Notes: a model not told the origin generated them from the letters alone. A DNA stretch of 64,000 nt from an uncultured Pelagibacteraceae bacterium (GCA_902537055.1 CACAZW010000002.1:61001-125000); one strand, 5' to 3'. Numbered from the stretch's first letter, positions 8,555 through 17,607 are shown. Translations and numbers: made by a program.

Positions 8555-9226
8555 TTATGAGTTTTTTAATAACCTTATTTCTTTTAAAAATAAAGAGAGA
8601 TTTTCGATTTTATAGTCGATGTAATCTTTATCAGACTCTTTTTTGCCCCAATATTCATTATTGATAAGCCAAGCTGTTATAGTACCCCGCTCTTTACCTA
8701 TTGATAAATTTTTAGCTATATCCTCAATATAAAGAGTTTCTTTTGGATTAATCTTAAATTTATCAACCATAAGATCAAAAGCTTTGGCTTCAGGCTTAGG
8801 GTGATATTTTGCGTCTACGATATCAAATATATCTTTAAATTGGTCTTCAATACCAAGAGTTTTCACTATATTTTTTACGTGCGCTTTACTTCCGTTTGTG
8901 AATACGAATTTATTTAAATTTATGTTTTCAAGCTCATTTCTTAAAACAAGATCTTTTTCCATAAATGAAAGATCAATATCATGAACATACTCCAAAAATT
9001 CTTCCGGTGGTATATTATGATGTATCATCAATCCATTTAAACTTGTGTTGTATTTGTGAAAATAATCTCTTTGTAATTCTTTAGCTTTTACAAGATCTAA
9101 TTTGAGTTTATTTGAGATATATTTTGTCATCCTCTTACTAACTTGGCCAAAAACCGCCTCTAAATCATTATATAAAACGCCATCACAGTCGAACAAAATA
9201 TTTTTTATATTTTTTAGATTATTCAT
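8555..9226 (-). CDS. HAD-family pyrimidine 5'-nucleotidase-like phosphatase
   Basis: The N-terminal motif NILFDCDGVLYND (residues 9-21) is HAD motif I with the nucleophile and acid Asp two residues apart. FTNGSKAHV near 109-117 is motif II (Thr/Ser), a Lys in HPKPEAKAF near 143-150 is motif III, and YIEDIAKNL near 162-170 carries the motif IV Asp. The helical cap and DCDGVLY start resemble the SDT1/PHM8 type pyrimidine 5'-nucleotidases often placed between argB and dapD in alphaproteobacteria. Substrate is inferred from subfamily resemblance only. The 3' end is 4 bases from dapD and the start overlaps argB's stop by 4 bases. Confidence 0.85.
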   Translation of the reverse strand: MNNLKNIKNILFDCDGVLYNDLEAVFGQVSKRMTKYISNKLKLDLVKAKELQRDYFHKYNTSLNGLMIHHNIPPEEFLEYVHDIDLSFMEKDLVLRNELENINLNKFVFTNGSKAHVKNIVKTLGIEDQFKDIFDIVDAKYHPKPEAKAFDLMVDKFKINPKETLYIEDIAKNLSIGKERGTITAWLINNEYWGKKESDKDYIDYKIENLSLFLKEIRLLKNS

Positions 9227-10071
9227 TTTCTTATTAATGTTCCTGCGCCCTTATCAGAAAATAACTCAAATAGTATTGAATGTGGTTTTCTTCCATCAAC
9301 AATAACAACACCTCTAACACCATTAGATATTGCATCTAGACAAGTGTTTATTTTTGGTATCATACCTCCAGAAATAATATTATTTTTTAACATTTCATTG
9401 GCTTTATCGAGATTAATTTCAGATATAAGTTTTTGATTTTGATCAAGAACCCCCTCAACATCTGTCATCAAAAGAAGACGTCTGGCATCGATCTCTTTTG
9501 CAATTGAACCTGCAGCAACATCTGCATTAATATTATAAATTCTGCCGTCATCACCCAATCCTAAAGGGACAACAATTGGAATTTGTTTATTATTAATAAA
9601 ATTTAATATTTTCTCTTTATTAATTTTTTTTGGTTTCCCGACATATCCCAATTCTTCACTTTCTGGAATAATATTAATTACATTATTTTCTTTAGGTGAT
9701 ATTGAACAAACATTAGTGTTTTTAGATTTTAATTCATGTAGAATCTCTAAATTAAGCTCTATTAAAGCCTCTTCTATATATCTTATTATTTTTTCGTCTG
9801 AAACCCTAAGTCCTTTGATAAATCTTGTTTCAATATTATTTTCATCTAATTTTTTTTTAATATTTTTACCTCCACCATGTACTACTATTGCTGATAAACC
9901 GATTTTGTTTATTACTGAAATATCTTCTATGAACTGATTAAATAGTTTTTTATCTAATAAAACTGATCCACCACATTTTATTACTATAACCTCGGACTGG
10001 TATTTATTTATATATTTTTCAACTTCATTAATATTTGGCCCATCTTTTGGAATAATCTTATCTAATTCCAT
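9223..10071 (-). CDS. argB: Acetylglutamate kinase
   Basis: Phosphorylates N-acetylglutamate, second step of arginine synthesis; usually the feedback-controlled step where the ornithine acetyltransferase cycle operates, as here (argJ at 53368-54669). Amino-acid-kinase fold: VIVIKCGGSVL near residues 28-38 (phosphate binding), VVHGGGKNI near 63-71 (acetylglutamate loop), NADVAAGSIAKEID near 184-197 and GGMIPKI near 237. I chose the ATG at 10071; a TTG one codon upstream is possible. It overlaps the HAD gene by 4 bases and begins 3 bases after the yidC stop. Confidence 0.95.
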   Translation of the reverse strand: MELDKIIPKDGPNINEVEKYINKYQSEVIVIKCGGSVLLDKKLFNQFIEDISVINKIGLSAIVVHGGGKNIKKKLDENNIETRFIKGLRVSDEKIIRYIEEALIELNLEILHELKSKNTNVCSISPKENNVINIIPESEELGYVGKPKKINKEKILNFINNKQIPIVVPLGLGDDGRIYNINADVAAGSIAKEIDARRLLLMTDVEGVLDQNQKLISEINLDKANEMLKNNIISGGMIPKINTCLDAISNGVRGVVIVDGRKPHSILFELFSDKGAGTLIRK

Positions 10072-10074
10072 CAA

Positions 10075-11757
10075 TTAAACTGTTTTAACTGAAGTTCTCT
10101 TCATAATTACATACTGTTGTGCCATTGTAAGCACGTTGTTAATTGTCCAATATATAACTAGTCCTGATGGAAAAGGTGCAAGTATGACTGTTAAGAATAC
10201 AGGAAAAAACATAAATATTTTTTGCTGAATTGGATCTGGTGGTGTTGGATTAAGTTTTTGTTGCATCCACATTGTTACACCCATTGCTACTGGCCAAGCT
10301 CCGATAATTAAAAATGATGGAACATCATATGGTAACAAACCAAATAGATTAAATAGACTTGTAGGATCTCTTTCACTTAGATCATGTATCCAACCAAAAA
10401 AAGGCTGATGTCTCATTTCAATTGTAACAAATAACATTTTATAAATTGCAAAAAAGAATGGTATTTGAATTAAAATAGGTAAACATCCACTTACAGGATT
10501 CACTTTCTCTCTTTTGTAAAGAGCCATCATTTCTTGCTGTAACTTCATTTTATCTTCCTTATGTAGTTCTTTAAGCCTTACCATTTCAGGTTGAAGAACT
10601 TTCATTTTTGCCATTGATCTAAACGAGTAGTTAGCGAGAGGAAAAAATAATATTCTTATACAAGCGGTAATCAGTATAATTGCAATTCCATAGTTACCAG
10701 TTAATTTAAAGAAATAATCTGAGATTAGGAAGATTGGCTTTGTAAGGAAGTACAAAAAGCCCCAATCAATTGCCAAATCAAATTTATTAATATTTAGTTT
10801 TTCTGCATAACCATCAACAACATCCACTTCTTTTGCCGCAATAATCACTTTTACCTGATTAGTTTTACTTTCATTAGCCCTGACTTCTGTTGCAGCAGTC
10901 TCTATGAAATTGGCTTTAAATTTATTCTTATAATCGAAATCTGATCTAAAACTTTTATTATTTTCTGGGATTAAACTCGTTATCCAATATTTATCTGTAA
11001 TACCCATCCATCCTTTGTTAGCATTTACAGAGTACTTCTTGTCTTTAATGTCATCGTAATCTTCTTCAACAAGATTATCATCAAAAACACCTAATAAGCC
11101 TTCATGTAATATATAAAAATCAGTTACATCAGGAGCTAGGTTTCTAATAATCTGTCCATATGGATAAAAGTTATAAGTATTTTGAGTATTATTTGTAATT
11201 TTTTGATTAACAGTAAATAAAAACTTATCATCTATACTTATTTCCTTCTCAAAACTTATATTCTGTTTATTATTCCACACTAATTTAATTGGATTGCTCG
11301 GTGTTAGCAATTTATTGCCAACCACTTCCCATTTTGTATTTGAATTAGGAACTTCGATATCTTTATTATTTATAGCCCAACCTGTTTCTATATAATAACC
11401 ATTTTCAGACTCTTTAGGATTAAGCAAAACTACATTTACATCAGAGTCTAATGTTTCAGTATATTTCTTAAAAATCAGATCATCGATTAATGATCCTTTT
11501 AGAGAAATAGAACCTTTAATATTTTCATTTTCAAAAAATATTCTCTCAACTTTGTTAATTGCCTCTGATCTAGAAATTTTATTATTCTCAATATTTTGCT
11601 CTATTTTTGGTGCCTCGTTTAGCTGAAGATTGTTCTTACTTTGATCATTATTAGTTAGCTGCTTTGGATCAGGACTTGGAGGAGCAAAAAATAATCCATA
11701 GAGAATTATTACTGCTGCACTTAATGAAATTGCTGCTATTACGTTTCTTGTGTCCAT
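10075..11757 (-). CDS. yidC: Membrane protein insertase YidC
   Basis: Inserts and folds inner-membrane proteins with or without SecYEG. It has an N-terminal signal anchor (residues 5-25), a low-complexity linker rich in Asn and Gln, a large periplasmic beta-domain (about 60-330) and five C-terminal helices starting near FDLAIDWGFLYFLTKPIFL. The cytoplasmic coiled hairpin near 395-425 and the PVSGCLPILIQIPFFFAIYK segment near 427-446 are diagnostic. Length 560 is normal for a Gram-negative YidC. The stop and start codons overlap yidD, in the conserved rpmH-rnpA-yidD-yidC order. Confidence 0.97.
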   Translation of the reverse strand: MDTRNVIAAISLSAAVIILYGLFFAPPSPDPKQLTNNDQSKNNLQLNEAPKIEQNIENNKISRSEAINKVERIFFENENIKGSISLKGSLIDDLIFKKYTETLDSDVNVVLLNPKESENGYYIETGWAINNKDIEVPNSNTKWEVVGNKLLTPSNPIKLVWNNKQNISFEKEISIDDKFLFTVNQKITNNTQNTYNFYPYGQIIRNLAPDVTDFYILHEGLLGVFDDNLVEEDYDDIKDKKYSVNANKGWMGITDKYWITSLIPENNKSFRSDFDYKNKFKANFIETAATEVRANESKTNQVKVIIAAKEVDVVDGYAEKLNINKFDLAIDWGFLYFLTKPIFLISDYFFKLTGNYGIAIILITACIRILFFPLANYSFRSMAKMKVLQPEMVRLKELHKEDKMKLQQEMMALYKREKVNPVSGCLPILIQIPFFFAIYKMLFVTIEMRHQPFFGWIHDLSERDPTSLFNLFGLLPYDVPSFLIIGAWPVAMGVTMWMQQKLNPTPPDPIQQKIFMFFPVFLTVILAPFPSGLVIYWTINNVLTMAQQYVIMKRTSVKTV

Positions 11758-11996
11758 TATTTAATATTCTTTTTTTTTACCGGATCATACCCATGTCCTC
11801 CTCCCAAAAATTTTATAGGATGACAAGATAAAATTCTTTTAACGCCTTTGTAACAACCTCTCAAAAGACCGTATTCATTTAAACTATCAATAAAATATTC
11901 TGAGCAGGTTGGAAGATACCTACAATTATTACCTAGAACTGGTGAAATGAAATATTTATAAAATTTAATTAAATATATTAGTCCTTTTTTAATCAT
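11757..11996 (-). CDS. yidD: Membrane protein insertion efficiency factor YidD
   Basis: Small (79 aa) amphipathic membrane-associated protein that assists YidC-dependent insertion. The signature CRYLPTCSEYFIDSL, with paired cysteines near residues 26 and 32, is followed by LLRGCYKGVKRILSCHP and GGGHGYDPV, matching the YidD/DUF37 family. It sits between rnpA and yidC, as in most bacteria, 2 bases downstream of rnpA and overlapping the yidC start by one base. Confidence 0.95.
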   Translation of the reverse strand: MIKKGLIYLIKFYKYFISPVLGNNCRYLPTCSEYFIDSLNEYGLLRGCYKGVKRILSCHPIKFLGGGHGYDPVKKKNIK

Positions 11997-11998
11997 AA

Positions 11999-12340
11999 CT
12001 ATCTAATTTTTTTTAACTCACTAAATAGTTTTATTTTAATAAAATTGTACTCGTCTTCTAAAACAGATTTTCTAGCAATTAATAAATAACTATAGTTAAG
12101 GTTAATTTTTATTTTTTTTAAAGCATCATTCATCATATTTCTTAGTCTTCTTTTAATTTTATTTCTTATAACAGCTTTACCAATCTTTTTTTTTGTAATA
12201 AAACTTATATTAAAGTATCTATTACTTTTACTTTCTAATCTCCTGTAAAAAATTGTTGAATATCTATTTGAAATTTTTCTACCATTTAAAATAAATTTAA
12301 AATCCTCATTTTTGGATAAACTTTTTAATTTAACCTGCAT
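11999..12340 (-). CDS. rnpA: Ribonuclease P protein component
   Basis: Protein subunit that binds RNase P RNA and pre-tRNA leaders. The 113 residues are highly basic, and the conserved RNR-type stretch reads KAVIRNKIKRRLRNMM (near residues 54-69). Sequence outside that core is divergent, as is usual for this family. Its ATG overlaps the rpmH stop codon by one base (TAATG arrangement), keeping the ribosomal protein and RNase P protein coupled. No RNase P RNA gene was seen in the window. Confidence 0.93.
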   Translation of the reverse strand: MQVKLKSLSKNEDFKFILNGRKISNRYSTIFYRRLESKSNRYFNISFITKKKIGKAVIRNKIKRRLRNMMNDALKKIKINLNYSYLLIARKSVLEDEYNFIKIKLFSELKKIR

Positions 12341-12474
12341 TAAACAGTGAGTTTTTTTCTACCCTTACTTCTTCTTCTTCTAATTAGTTTTCTTCCACCT
12401 TTAGTCTTCATTTTAGACCTAAAACCATGCCTTCTTTTTCTCACTTTTTTACTAGGTTGATATGTTCGTTTCAT
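12340..12474 (-). CDS. rpmH: 50S ribosomal protein L34
   Basis: A 44-codon gene. The minus strand reads [18 protein letters not shown], then a GFRSRM-like segment ([13 protein letters not shown]) and an Arg-rich end [13 protein letters not shown], the standard L34 sequence. ATG at 12474, stop overlapping the rnpA start. It is the first gene of the long minus-strand unit reaching to the SET gene at 5186. The 84 bases up to the divergent DedA-like gene must contain its promoter; a CTGTAC/TATAAC pair with 17-base spacing can be drawn on the minus strand there, but the -35 match is poor. Confidence 0.96.
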   Translation of the reverse strand: MKRTYQPSKKVRKRRHGFRSKMKTKGGRKLIRRRRSKGRKKLTV

Positions 12475-12558
12475 AATAAGGCTTCTTTTTTGTTAAATTT
12501 CGGTAGTTATACAATTTAATGTATATAAGTACAGCGATTTTTAATAAATTAGAACAAA

Positions 12559-13275
12559 ATGGAAAATGAAAATAAATTAAAAATTATTCTCGGTATTATA
12601 TATCTTTCCATAGTTACTGGCTTTTTGTTGCTTTTTTTTAGCTATTTTTCATTTGACGACTTTTCAAGTTTTGAACTTATAAAAAATAATAGAGATAAAT
12701 TAAATGATATCAAAAATTCCAATCTTTTAATTGCTAGCATGTTATTTTTTATTGGAGTGATTATTTGGGTTATGCTCTTAGGATTTGGTTCGCCAGTTTT
12801 TTTAGTTGGAGGATTTCTATTCGGAAAATGGATAGGGACAATGCTTATAGTATTTGGTTTATCTATTGGGGCAACACTTTTGTATATTTGTGCAAATTAT
12901 TTTTTTAAAGATTTAATTAAAAAAAAATTTTCGTCAAAGTTTTCTAATCTAACTGAAAAATTTAAAAAAAATGAATTTATTTTTTTTTTGATATATAGAT
13001 TTGTTGGTGGTGTACCATTTTTTATTTCAAACATTTTACCAACATTATTTAATGTTAAGATTAGGAATTTCTTTTTCGGATCTGTTATTGGAATGACACC
13101 TCAATTATTTGTTGGAGCTTCACTCGGAGCAGGGCTAAATAAAGTGATTGAAAACAATCAAGAACTTCCAAATATATTTGATATAATTTTAACTCCAGAT
13201 ATTTATGTACCAATAATTGGTATGATTATCCTGGTTTTAATTGGATTTTTAGTAAGAAAAAAATTCTACAAATAG
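12559..13275 (+). CDS. TVP38/TMEM64 (DedA/VTT-superfamily) membrane protein
   Basis: A 238-residue integral membrane protein with hydrophobic segments near 9-30, 58-80, 85-110, 140-165, 172-190 and 215-235. The VTT (SNARE-associated Golgi) core is recognisable from GFGSPVFLVGGFLFGKWIGT near residues 74-93 and FLIYRFVGGVPFFISNILP near 143-161, followed by a Gly-rich GMTPQLFVGASLGAG. Family members act in membrane homeostasis and in some cases as lipid scramblases or transporters; the specific role here is not readable. It converges on the tRNA-Thr gene, 1 base away. Confidence 0.85.
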   Translation: MENENKLKIILGIIYLSIVTGFLLLFFSYFSFDDFSSFELIKNNRDKLNDIKNSNLLIASMLFFIGVIIWVMLLGFGSPVFLVGGFLFGKWIGTMLIVFGLSIGATLLYICANYFFKDLIKKKFSSKFSNLTEKFKKNEFIFFLIYRFVGGVPFFISNILPTLFNVKIRNFFFGSVIGMTPQLFVGASLGAGLNKVIENNQELPNIFDIILTPDIYVPIIGMIILVLIGFLVRKKFYK

Positions 13276-13276
13276 C

Positions 13277-13350
13277 TGGTGCCCTCACCCAGAATTGAAC
13301 TGGAAACTCATCCTTACCATGGATATGTTATACCATTTAACTATGAGGGC
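13277..13350 (-). tRNA. tRNA-Thr (anticodon GGT)
   Basis: The minus strand folds as a complete cloverleaf: acceptor GCCCTCA pairs with TGAGGGC, discriminator A, encoded CCA; T-arm CCAGT-TCAATTC-TGG-type; anticodon stem TATCC/GGATG with loop ATGGTAA, giving T33 and anticodon GGT. The GGT reading depends on this loop placement; the GGTAA sequence 3' of T33 is the usual Thr context. Gene end is 1 base past the stop codon of the converging membrane-protein gene. Confidence 0.85.
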
Positions 13351-13445
13351 ATTATTTAATTATAATTAGTGTATAAGATTGTTTTTTTCAAATAAATGCC
13401 TTAATTTTTTACGAAAATCGGGTATATCTAAATTAGGTAAATGCT

Positions 13446-13643
13446 ATGGGAATTCACTACGATTATAAATCTACAAGAGGAGCTAAGGCTATGGAGAAGC
13501 AGGCTAAAAGAGAAAAAAAGCTTGCAGAGAAAAGAGCAAAAAAAATAGCTAAACAGGGTGACCCCAAAAGTTCAGAGGATAAAACAATACCAATCGATCA
13601 AGTAATAACTTTGGATCACCTTACCAATCCAGATAAAAAATAA
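13446..13643 (+). CDS. Small highly charged conserved-looking protein, 65 aa
   Basis: After MGIHYDYKSTRGAKAMEKQ, residues 20-38 form a strongly basic, probably helical segment (Lys/Arg/Ala/Glu), followed by an acidic-polar tail ending in LDHLTNPDKK. No membrane segment or Cys. This composition suggests nucleic-acid or ribosome association, but no family is recognised. It is the first of three closely spaced genes leading into dcd-murA (next start 5 bases after its stop), suggesting one transcript. The upstream 95 bases to the tRNA-Thr gene are non-coding and AT-rich. Confidence 0.65.
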   Translation: MGIHYDYKSTRGAKAMEKQAKREKKLAEKRAKKIAKQGDPKSSEDKTIPIDQVITLDHLTNPDKK

Positions 13644-13648
13644 TCAAG

Positions 13649-13750
13649 ATGGACAGGAAGAAGGATAAAAAAGCTAAACTCGAAGAAGCTTTGAGGAAAA
13701 ACTTAAGAAAAAGAAAAATTTTTCAAAGAAAAAATAAAAAAAATAAATAA
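13649..13750 (+). CDS. Very small Lys/Arg-rich protein, 33 aa
   Basis: A 33-codon frame begins MDRKKDKKAKLEEALRKN and continues as an almost purely basic helix (LRKRKIFQRKNKKNK). It starts 5 bases after the preceding gene and its stop codon is immediately followed by the dcd ATG, so it is tightly packed inside the operon. Such short basic peptides occur in other alphaproteobacteria in my recollection, but I cannot name a family. Given the A-rich genome a Lys-rich chance frame is possible; the exact junctions on both sides favour a real gene. Confidence 0.5.
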   Translation: MDRKKDKKAKLEEALRKNLRKRKIFQRKNKKNK

Positions 13751-14305
13751 ATGTCAGTACAATCAGATAAGTGGATAACCAAAATGGCGAAAGATCACGC
13801 AATGATTTCGCCATTTGAAGATAAACAAATAAGGGAAGGAAAAATTTCATTTGGTGTTTCTTCATACGGGTATGATGCGAGAGTATCTAATGAGTTTAAA
13901 ATATTTACCAATGTTAACTCTGAAATTGTAGATCCAAAAAATTTTAAACCAACAAATTTTGTAACAAAAGAATCTGATGAATGTATTATTCCACCAAATT
14001 CTTTTGTTTTAGCAAGAACCATCGAATATTTTAAAATTCCAAGTGATGTCTTAGTTATTTGTTTAGGTAAATCCACTTATGCTAGATGTGGAATAATTGT
14101 TAATGTTACACCTTTGGAGCCAGGATGGGAAGGCCATGTGACTCTTGAATTTTCTAACACAACCCCATTACCAGCCAAAATATATGCAAATGAGGGTGTG
14201 GCTCAATTTATATTTTTAAAAGGGAATGAGAAACCTGATGTTTCATATGCCGACAGAAATGGAAAATATATGGGTCAAAAAGGGGTAACGCTTCCCAAAA
14301 TTTAA
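13751..14305 (+). CDS. dcd: dCTP deaminase
   Basis: Deaminates dCTP to dUTP, the usual route to dTMP precursors. Trimeric dUTPase-like fold: [15 protein letters not shown] near residues 38-52, a [21 protein letters not shown] core near 110-130 (holding the catalytic Arg and Glu region) and GHVTLEFSN near 132-140. The C-terminal [12 protein letters not shown] matches the family's end. Length 184 is typical. ATG follows the preceding mini-gene's stop directly, and murA begins 1 base after its own stop. Confidence 0.96.
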   Translation: MSVQSDKWITKMAKDHAMISPFEDKQIREGKISFGVSSYGYDARVSNEFKIFTNVNSEIVDPKNFKPTNFVTKESDECIIPPNSFVLARTIEYFKIPSDVLVICLGKSTYARCGIIVNVTPLEPGWEGHVTLEFSNTTPLPAKIYANEGVAQFIFLKGNEKPDVSYADRNGKYMGQKGVTLPKI

Positions 14306-14306
14306 A

Positions 14307-15569
14307 ATGGATAAATTTAAAATTAATGGTCCCTCTAAGATCAGAGGAGAGGTATCAATTTCTGGAAGTAAAAACGCTGCTCTACCAATACTTGCTGCGA
14401 GTTTACTCTTTGATAAAAATGTAACAATTAAAAATCTTCCAAGAGTTAAAGATATTGATACGATGCTTAATTTGCTGAAATCGCTAGGAAAAAAAATTAG
14501 CTTTAAAAATAATAAAAAAATCGCGACAATCTCAAAAGGAAAAAAAAATAATTTTTTTGCACCTTATTCTTTAGTTAAAACAATGAGAGCAGGAATTTTA
14601 GTTCTTGGTCCTTTGTTGGCAAAAAATAAAAAAGCAAAAGTAAGTAGCCCAGGTGGTTGCAGTATAGGAGTAAGACCAATAGATATACATCTAAAAGCTA
14701 TATCAAAGTTAGGTGTAAAAATAAAAATTGAAAAAGGATATGTTAATGCAAAAGCTCAAGAAGGATTAGTTGGTTCTGAAATAAGATTTCCAAAAATATC
14801 CGTTGGAGCTACCGAAAATTTAGTTCTTGCTGCTTGTCTTGCAAAAGGAAGGACAACAATAAAGAACTGCGCTATAGAGCCTGAAATCAAAGATCTGACA
14901 AATTTTTTAAAAACAGCTGGTGCTAAAATCAAATGGATCGGTAAAAGAACTTTGAAAATTGAGGGTGTTAAAAAATTAAAAAGTATAACTTACTCAATCA
15001 TGAATGATAGGATTGAAGCAGGTACTTTTTGTGTTGCTGCATGTTTGAATAGTGGAAATTTAAAAATTAAAAACTTTGAGCCAAAAATTATAAACACAGA
15101 GATAAATTTACTTAAGAAAATTGGTGCAAAGATAAAGACCACGAAAAATACAATTCAAATTAAGGGACCAAAAAAAATTAGAAGTTTGAATTTTTTAAAA
15201 ACTGGAGAATACCCAAACTTTCCCACTGATTTGCAAGCTCAAATGATGGTATTACTAACCAGAGCGAATGGAAAAAGTACAATTGAAGAAAATATATTTG
15301 AAAATAGATTTATGCATGTCCCAGAATTAAAAAGATTGGGTGCAAAAATAAATACTAAAGGAAACAAGGCAATTATTGAAGGAACTAATAATTTAGAGGG
15401 AGCCGAGCTAATGTCTAGTGATTTAAGGGCATCAGTAGCTTTAGTTTTGGCAGCTTTTATTTCGAGAGGAACATCTATTATTAATAGAGTATATCATTTA
15501 GACAGAGGTTATGAAAAAATTGAAAATAAATTGAAAAAAATTGGTGTAAAAATAAAAAGAATATCTTAG
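14307..15569 (+). CDS. murA: UDP-N-acetylglucosamine 1-carboxyvinyltransferase
   Basis: First committed step of peptidoglycan synthesis: transfers enolpyruvate from PEP to UDP-GlcNAc. GSKNAALPILAASLL near residues 20-34 carries the conserved Lys-Asn. The active-site Cys lies in SPGGCSIGVRPIDIHL near 115-130, so this is the fosfomycin-type Cys form. FPTDLQAQMMVLL near 305-317 and ENRFMHVPELKRLGA near 331-345 are further signatures. Length 420 is standard. It shares its last base with the GTG start of the next gene. Confidence 0.97.
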   Translation: MDKFKINGPSKIRGEVSISGSKNAALPILAASLLFDKNVTIKNLPRVKDIDTMLNLLKSLGKKISFKNNKKIATISKGKKNNFFAPYSLVKTMRAGILVLGPLLAKNKKAKVSSPGGCSIGVRPIDIHLKAISKLGVKIKIEKGYVNAKAQEGLVGSEIRFPKISVGATENLVLAACLAKGRTTIKNCAIEPEIKDLTNFLKTAGAKIKWIGKRTLKIEGVKKLKSITYSIMNDRIEAGTFCVAACLNSGNLKIKNFEPKIINTEINLLKKIGAKIKTTKNTIQIKGPKKIRSLNFLKTGEYPNFPTDLQAQMMVLLTRANGKSTIEENIFENRFMHVPELKRLGAKINTKGNKAIIEGTNNLEGAELMSSDLRASVALVLAAFISRGTSIINRVYHLDRGYEKIENKLKKIGVKIKRIS

Positions 15570-15970
15570 TGAATAATTTTTTAAAGAAGGTAATCGCTCA
15601 ATCCCCAGACGACTTACAAATTATATCAGCGATATGCGCAGAGTCTAAAGTCAAAATTTCTGATATAAAATATTTACCATCTACAAAAATTTTTTTACTT
15701 TCTGTTTTAAGAATAGATAAGGAAACAGATAGTAGTAAACCTATTAATAGTGTTATAAAATTTGAATTTATTGAAAGTTCTAAGTCTAAAAACATTAACC
15801 AATCCAATGTAGATTTAACTTTAGAATTATTTGCAATTGATATTTTTAAAAAAAAAGAAAATTTTGAAATAGTTCTGTTATTTTCAAAAAATGGAATTAT
15901 AACACTGTCCACAGAAGTTATTGATGTAACGTTAGAAGACCAAAAAATTGAAAATGATAAAAGTAATTAA
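15569..15970 (+). CDS. DUF2948 family protein
   Basis: A 133-residue soluble protein beginning NNFLKKVIAQSPDDLQIISA (after the GTG-coded Met), which matches the alphaproteobacterial DUF2948 family by sequence feel and by its fixed place between murA and hisD. The start is GTG at 15569, overlapping the murA stop by one base; the 3' end overlaps hisD. No catalytic motif is evident. The function of the family is unknown to me; the constant neighbourhood hints at a housekeeping role. Confidence 0.8.
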   Translation: MNNFLKKVIAQSPDDLQIISAICAESKVKISDIKYLPSTKIFLLSVLRIDKETDSSKPINSVIKFEFIESSKSKNINQSNVDLTLELFAIDIFKKKENFEIVLLFSKNGIITLSTEVIDVTLEDQKIENDKSN

Positions 15971-17216
15971 TTGTAAGAAAAAAAATTATAATAGAGAATT
16001 AGTATCTTTTTTGGATAAAAGGAGATCTGGAAAAGCAGTAGACACTTCGATAGTTCCAAAAATTTTAAAAGATATCAAAATTAATGGAAGAAAAGCACTT
16101 TTAAAATATGAGAAAAAGTTTAGTAAAAATATAGAGATAGTTCCTTCAAAAGATAAAGTAAACAAGGCAATTAAAACATTAGAACCTAAGATTAAAAAAA
16201 GTATCGATTTAGCTTATAATAGAATTTTTAAGTTTCATTCACTACAAAAACCAAAAAATATTAAGTATGTAGACAATTTTAAAAATAAACTTGAATATAA
16301 GCATGTGCCACTACAGTCTGTAGGTATTTATGTACCAGCCAATTTACCATCCACATTATTAATGAATGCAGTGCCTGCAAAAATTTCTGGTGTAAAAAGA
16401 ATTGTTTTGGCCAATCCAAAACTTAATGGAAAACTAAATCCTGCTGTTCTTTATGCAGCTAAAAAAGTTGGAATTAAGGAAATTTACTCAATGGGTGGTG
16501 CCCAAGCTATAGCAAGTTTAGCATACATTCAAAAAGTGAATAAAATTGTAGGGCCTGGAAATATTTATGTTGCAAGAAGCAAACGTGAAGTCTTTGGTGA
16601 TGTTGGAACAGAAGGAATGGTCGCTGGGCCTAGTGAAATTTGTGTTTTAGCAGATGGTAAAACTGATCTAAATCAAGTTATAACATCTATGATTGGACAA
16701 GCAGAACATGATGTAAATTCTCAGTGTATTTTAATTACAAAAGATAAAAAATTAGTAAATAAATTTAATATAGAAATAAAAGAAAGTATCAAAAAAGTTC
16801 AAAGGAAACGAGTTGTTTTAAAAAGTTTAAAAAATAATGGATTAATTGTGTTAGCCCAAAGTGATAAGCAAATAATAGAAGTAATTAATGAAGTTGCTCC
16901 AGAGCACTTAGAAATTAATGTGTCTAATTTTAAAAAGTATTTAAATCAAATTTATAATGCAGGAAGTATTATGATTGGAAAGTATTCTCCAATGGCTGTC
17001 TCAGATTATAATGTTGGTTCTAACCATGTATTACCAACTTTAGGATCTGCAAAATTTTCATCTGGACTAAATCTAAGTGAATTTTATAAAAAAATTAGCC
17101 ATATAACTCTTACAAAAAAAGGTATTGAGAAATTAGGAGAATCCGCTACACATCTCGCTGAGTATGAAGAACTAGATAATCATGCTCAAAGTATTAAATC
17201 TAGAATGAGGAGATAA
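15954..17216 (+). CDS. hisD: Histidinol dehydrogenase
   Basis: Final two oxidation steps of histidine biosynthesis (histidinol to histidine, NAD and Zn). Signatures: [20 protein letters not shown] near residues 119-138, [14 protein letters not shown] near 199-212, the zinc-ligand region [12 protein letters not shown] near 245-256 and APEHLEINV near 316-324. Length about 420 fits. I chose ATG at 15954; a TTG two codons upstream (15948) is in frame and cannot be excluded. Overlaps the DUF2948 gene by 17 bases and is followed 4 bases later by infA. Confidence 0.95.
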   Translation: MIKVINCKKKNYNRELVSFLDKRRSGKAVDTSIVPKILKDIKINGRKALLKYEKKFSKNIEIVPSKDKVNKAIKTLEPKIKKSIDLAYNRIFKFHSLQKPKNIKYVDNFKNKLEYKHVPLQSVGIYVPANLPSTLLMNAVPAKISGVKRIVLANPKLNGKLNPAVLYAAKKVGIKEIYSMGGAQAIASLAYIQKVNKIVGPGNIYVARSKREVFGDVGTEGMVAGPSEICVLADGKTDLNQVITSMIGQAEHDVNSQCILITKDKKLVNKFNIEIKESIKKVQRKRVVLKSLKNNGLIVLAQSDKQIIEVINEVAPEHLEINVSNFKKYLNQIYNAGSIMIGKYSPMAVSDYNVGSNHVLPTLGSAKFSSGLNLSEFYKKISHITLTKKGIEKLGESATHLAEYEELDNHAQSIKSRMRR

Positions 17217-17220
17217 TAAT

Positions 17221-17436
17221 TTGAGTAAACAGGATACGTTGGAGTTTGAAGGTGTGGTAACAGATCTTCTTCCTAATGCTATGTTTAGAGTTAAACTAGA
17301 CAATGGTCATAACGTTACAGCTCACACGGCAGGAAAACTTAGAAAAAATCGTATTCGTGTTTTACAAGGTGATAGAGTGAAATTGGAAGTATCTCCATAC
17401 GATTTATCAAAGGGTCGTATAATTTTTAGATCTTAA
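17221..17436 (+). CDS. infA: Translation initiation factor IF-1
   Basis: A 71-residue S1-type OB-fold protein that binds the ribosomal A site at initiation. Nearly every family position is kept: [20 protein letters not shown], then [19 protein letters not shown] and a closing [13 protein letters not shown]. The start codon is TTG at 17221; it is preceded by an AGGAG Shine-Dalgarno about 8 bases away, inside the last codons of hisD. No in-frame ATG exists before residue 20, so TTG is needed. A rare start on an initiation factor gene is worth noting. Confidence 0.97.
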   Translation: MSKQDTLEFEGVVTDLLPNAMFRVKLDNGHNVTAHTAGKLRKNRIRVLQGDRVKLEVSPYDLSKGRIIFRS

Positions 17437-17439
17437 TAT

Positions 17440-17515
17440 GGCTTCGTAGCTCAGTTGGTAGAGCAGAGCCCTGAAAAGGCTTGTGTCGCTGGTTCGAGTC
17501 CCGCCGAAGCCACCA
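17440..17515 (+). tRNA. tRNA-Phe (anticodon GAA)
   Basis: Complete cloverleaf: acceptor GGCTTCG pairs with CGAAGCC, discriminator A and encoded CCA at 17513-17515; D-arm TAGCTCAGTTGGTAGAGCA; anticodon stem AGCC/GGCT with loop CTGAAAA, giving T33 and GAA; T-loop TTCGAGT. It begins 3 bases after the infA stop, so it is probably co-transcribed with hisD-infA or has a promoter within infA. Confidence 0.97.
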
Positions 17516-17582
17516 CTCCCATGTGGTATTAATATCCATCATTATGCTTGCATTCAAAATTAAAATCTAATAACTATCCATC

Positions 17583-17607
17583 AGCTATTTATAGCTAATT
17601 ATATAAT
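17583..17607 (+). promoter_or_regulatory. Probable cold-shock gene promoter -10 with small upstream palindrome
   Basis: The 115 bases between tRNA-Phe and the cold-shock gene hold a perfect -10 box TATAAT at 17602-17607, placing transcription start near 17614 and leaving a leader of about 17 bases with a purine-rich Shine-Dalgarno (AAAGAAAGAG). Just upstream lies the palindrome AGCTATTTATAGCT (17583-17596). No good -35 box is seen at the expected distance. If correct, the leader is far shorter than the long thermosensing leaders of enteric csp genes. Confidence 0.45.
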
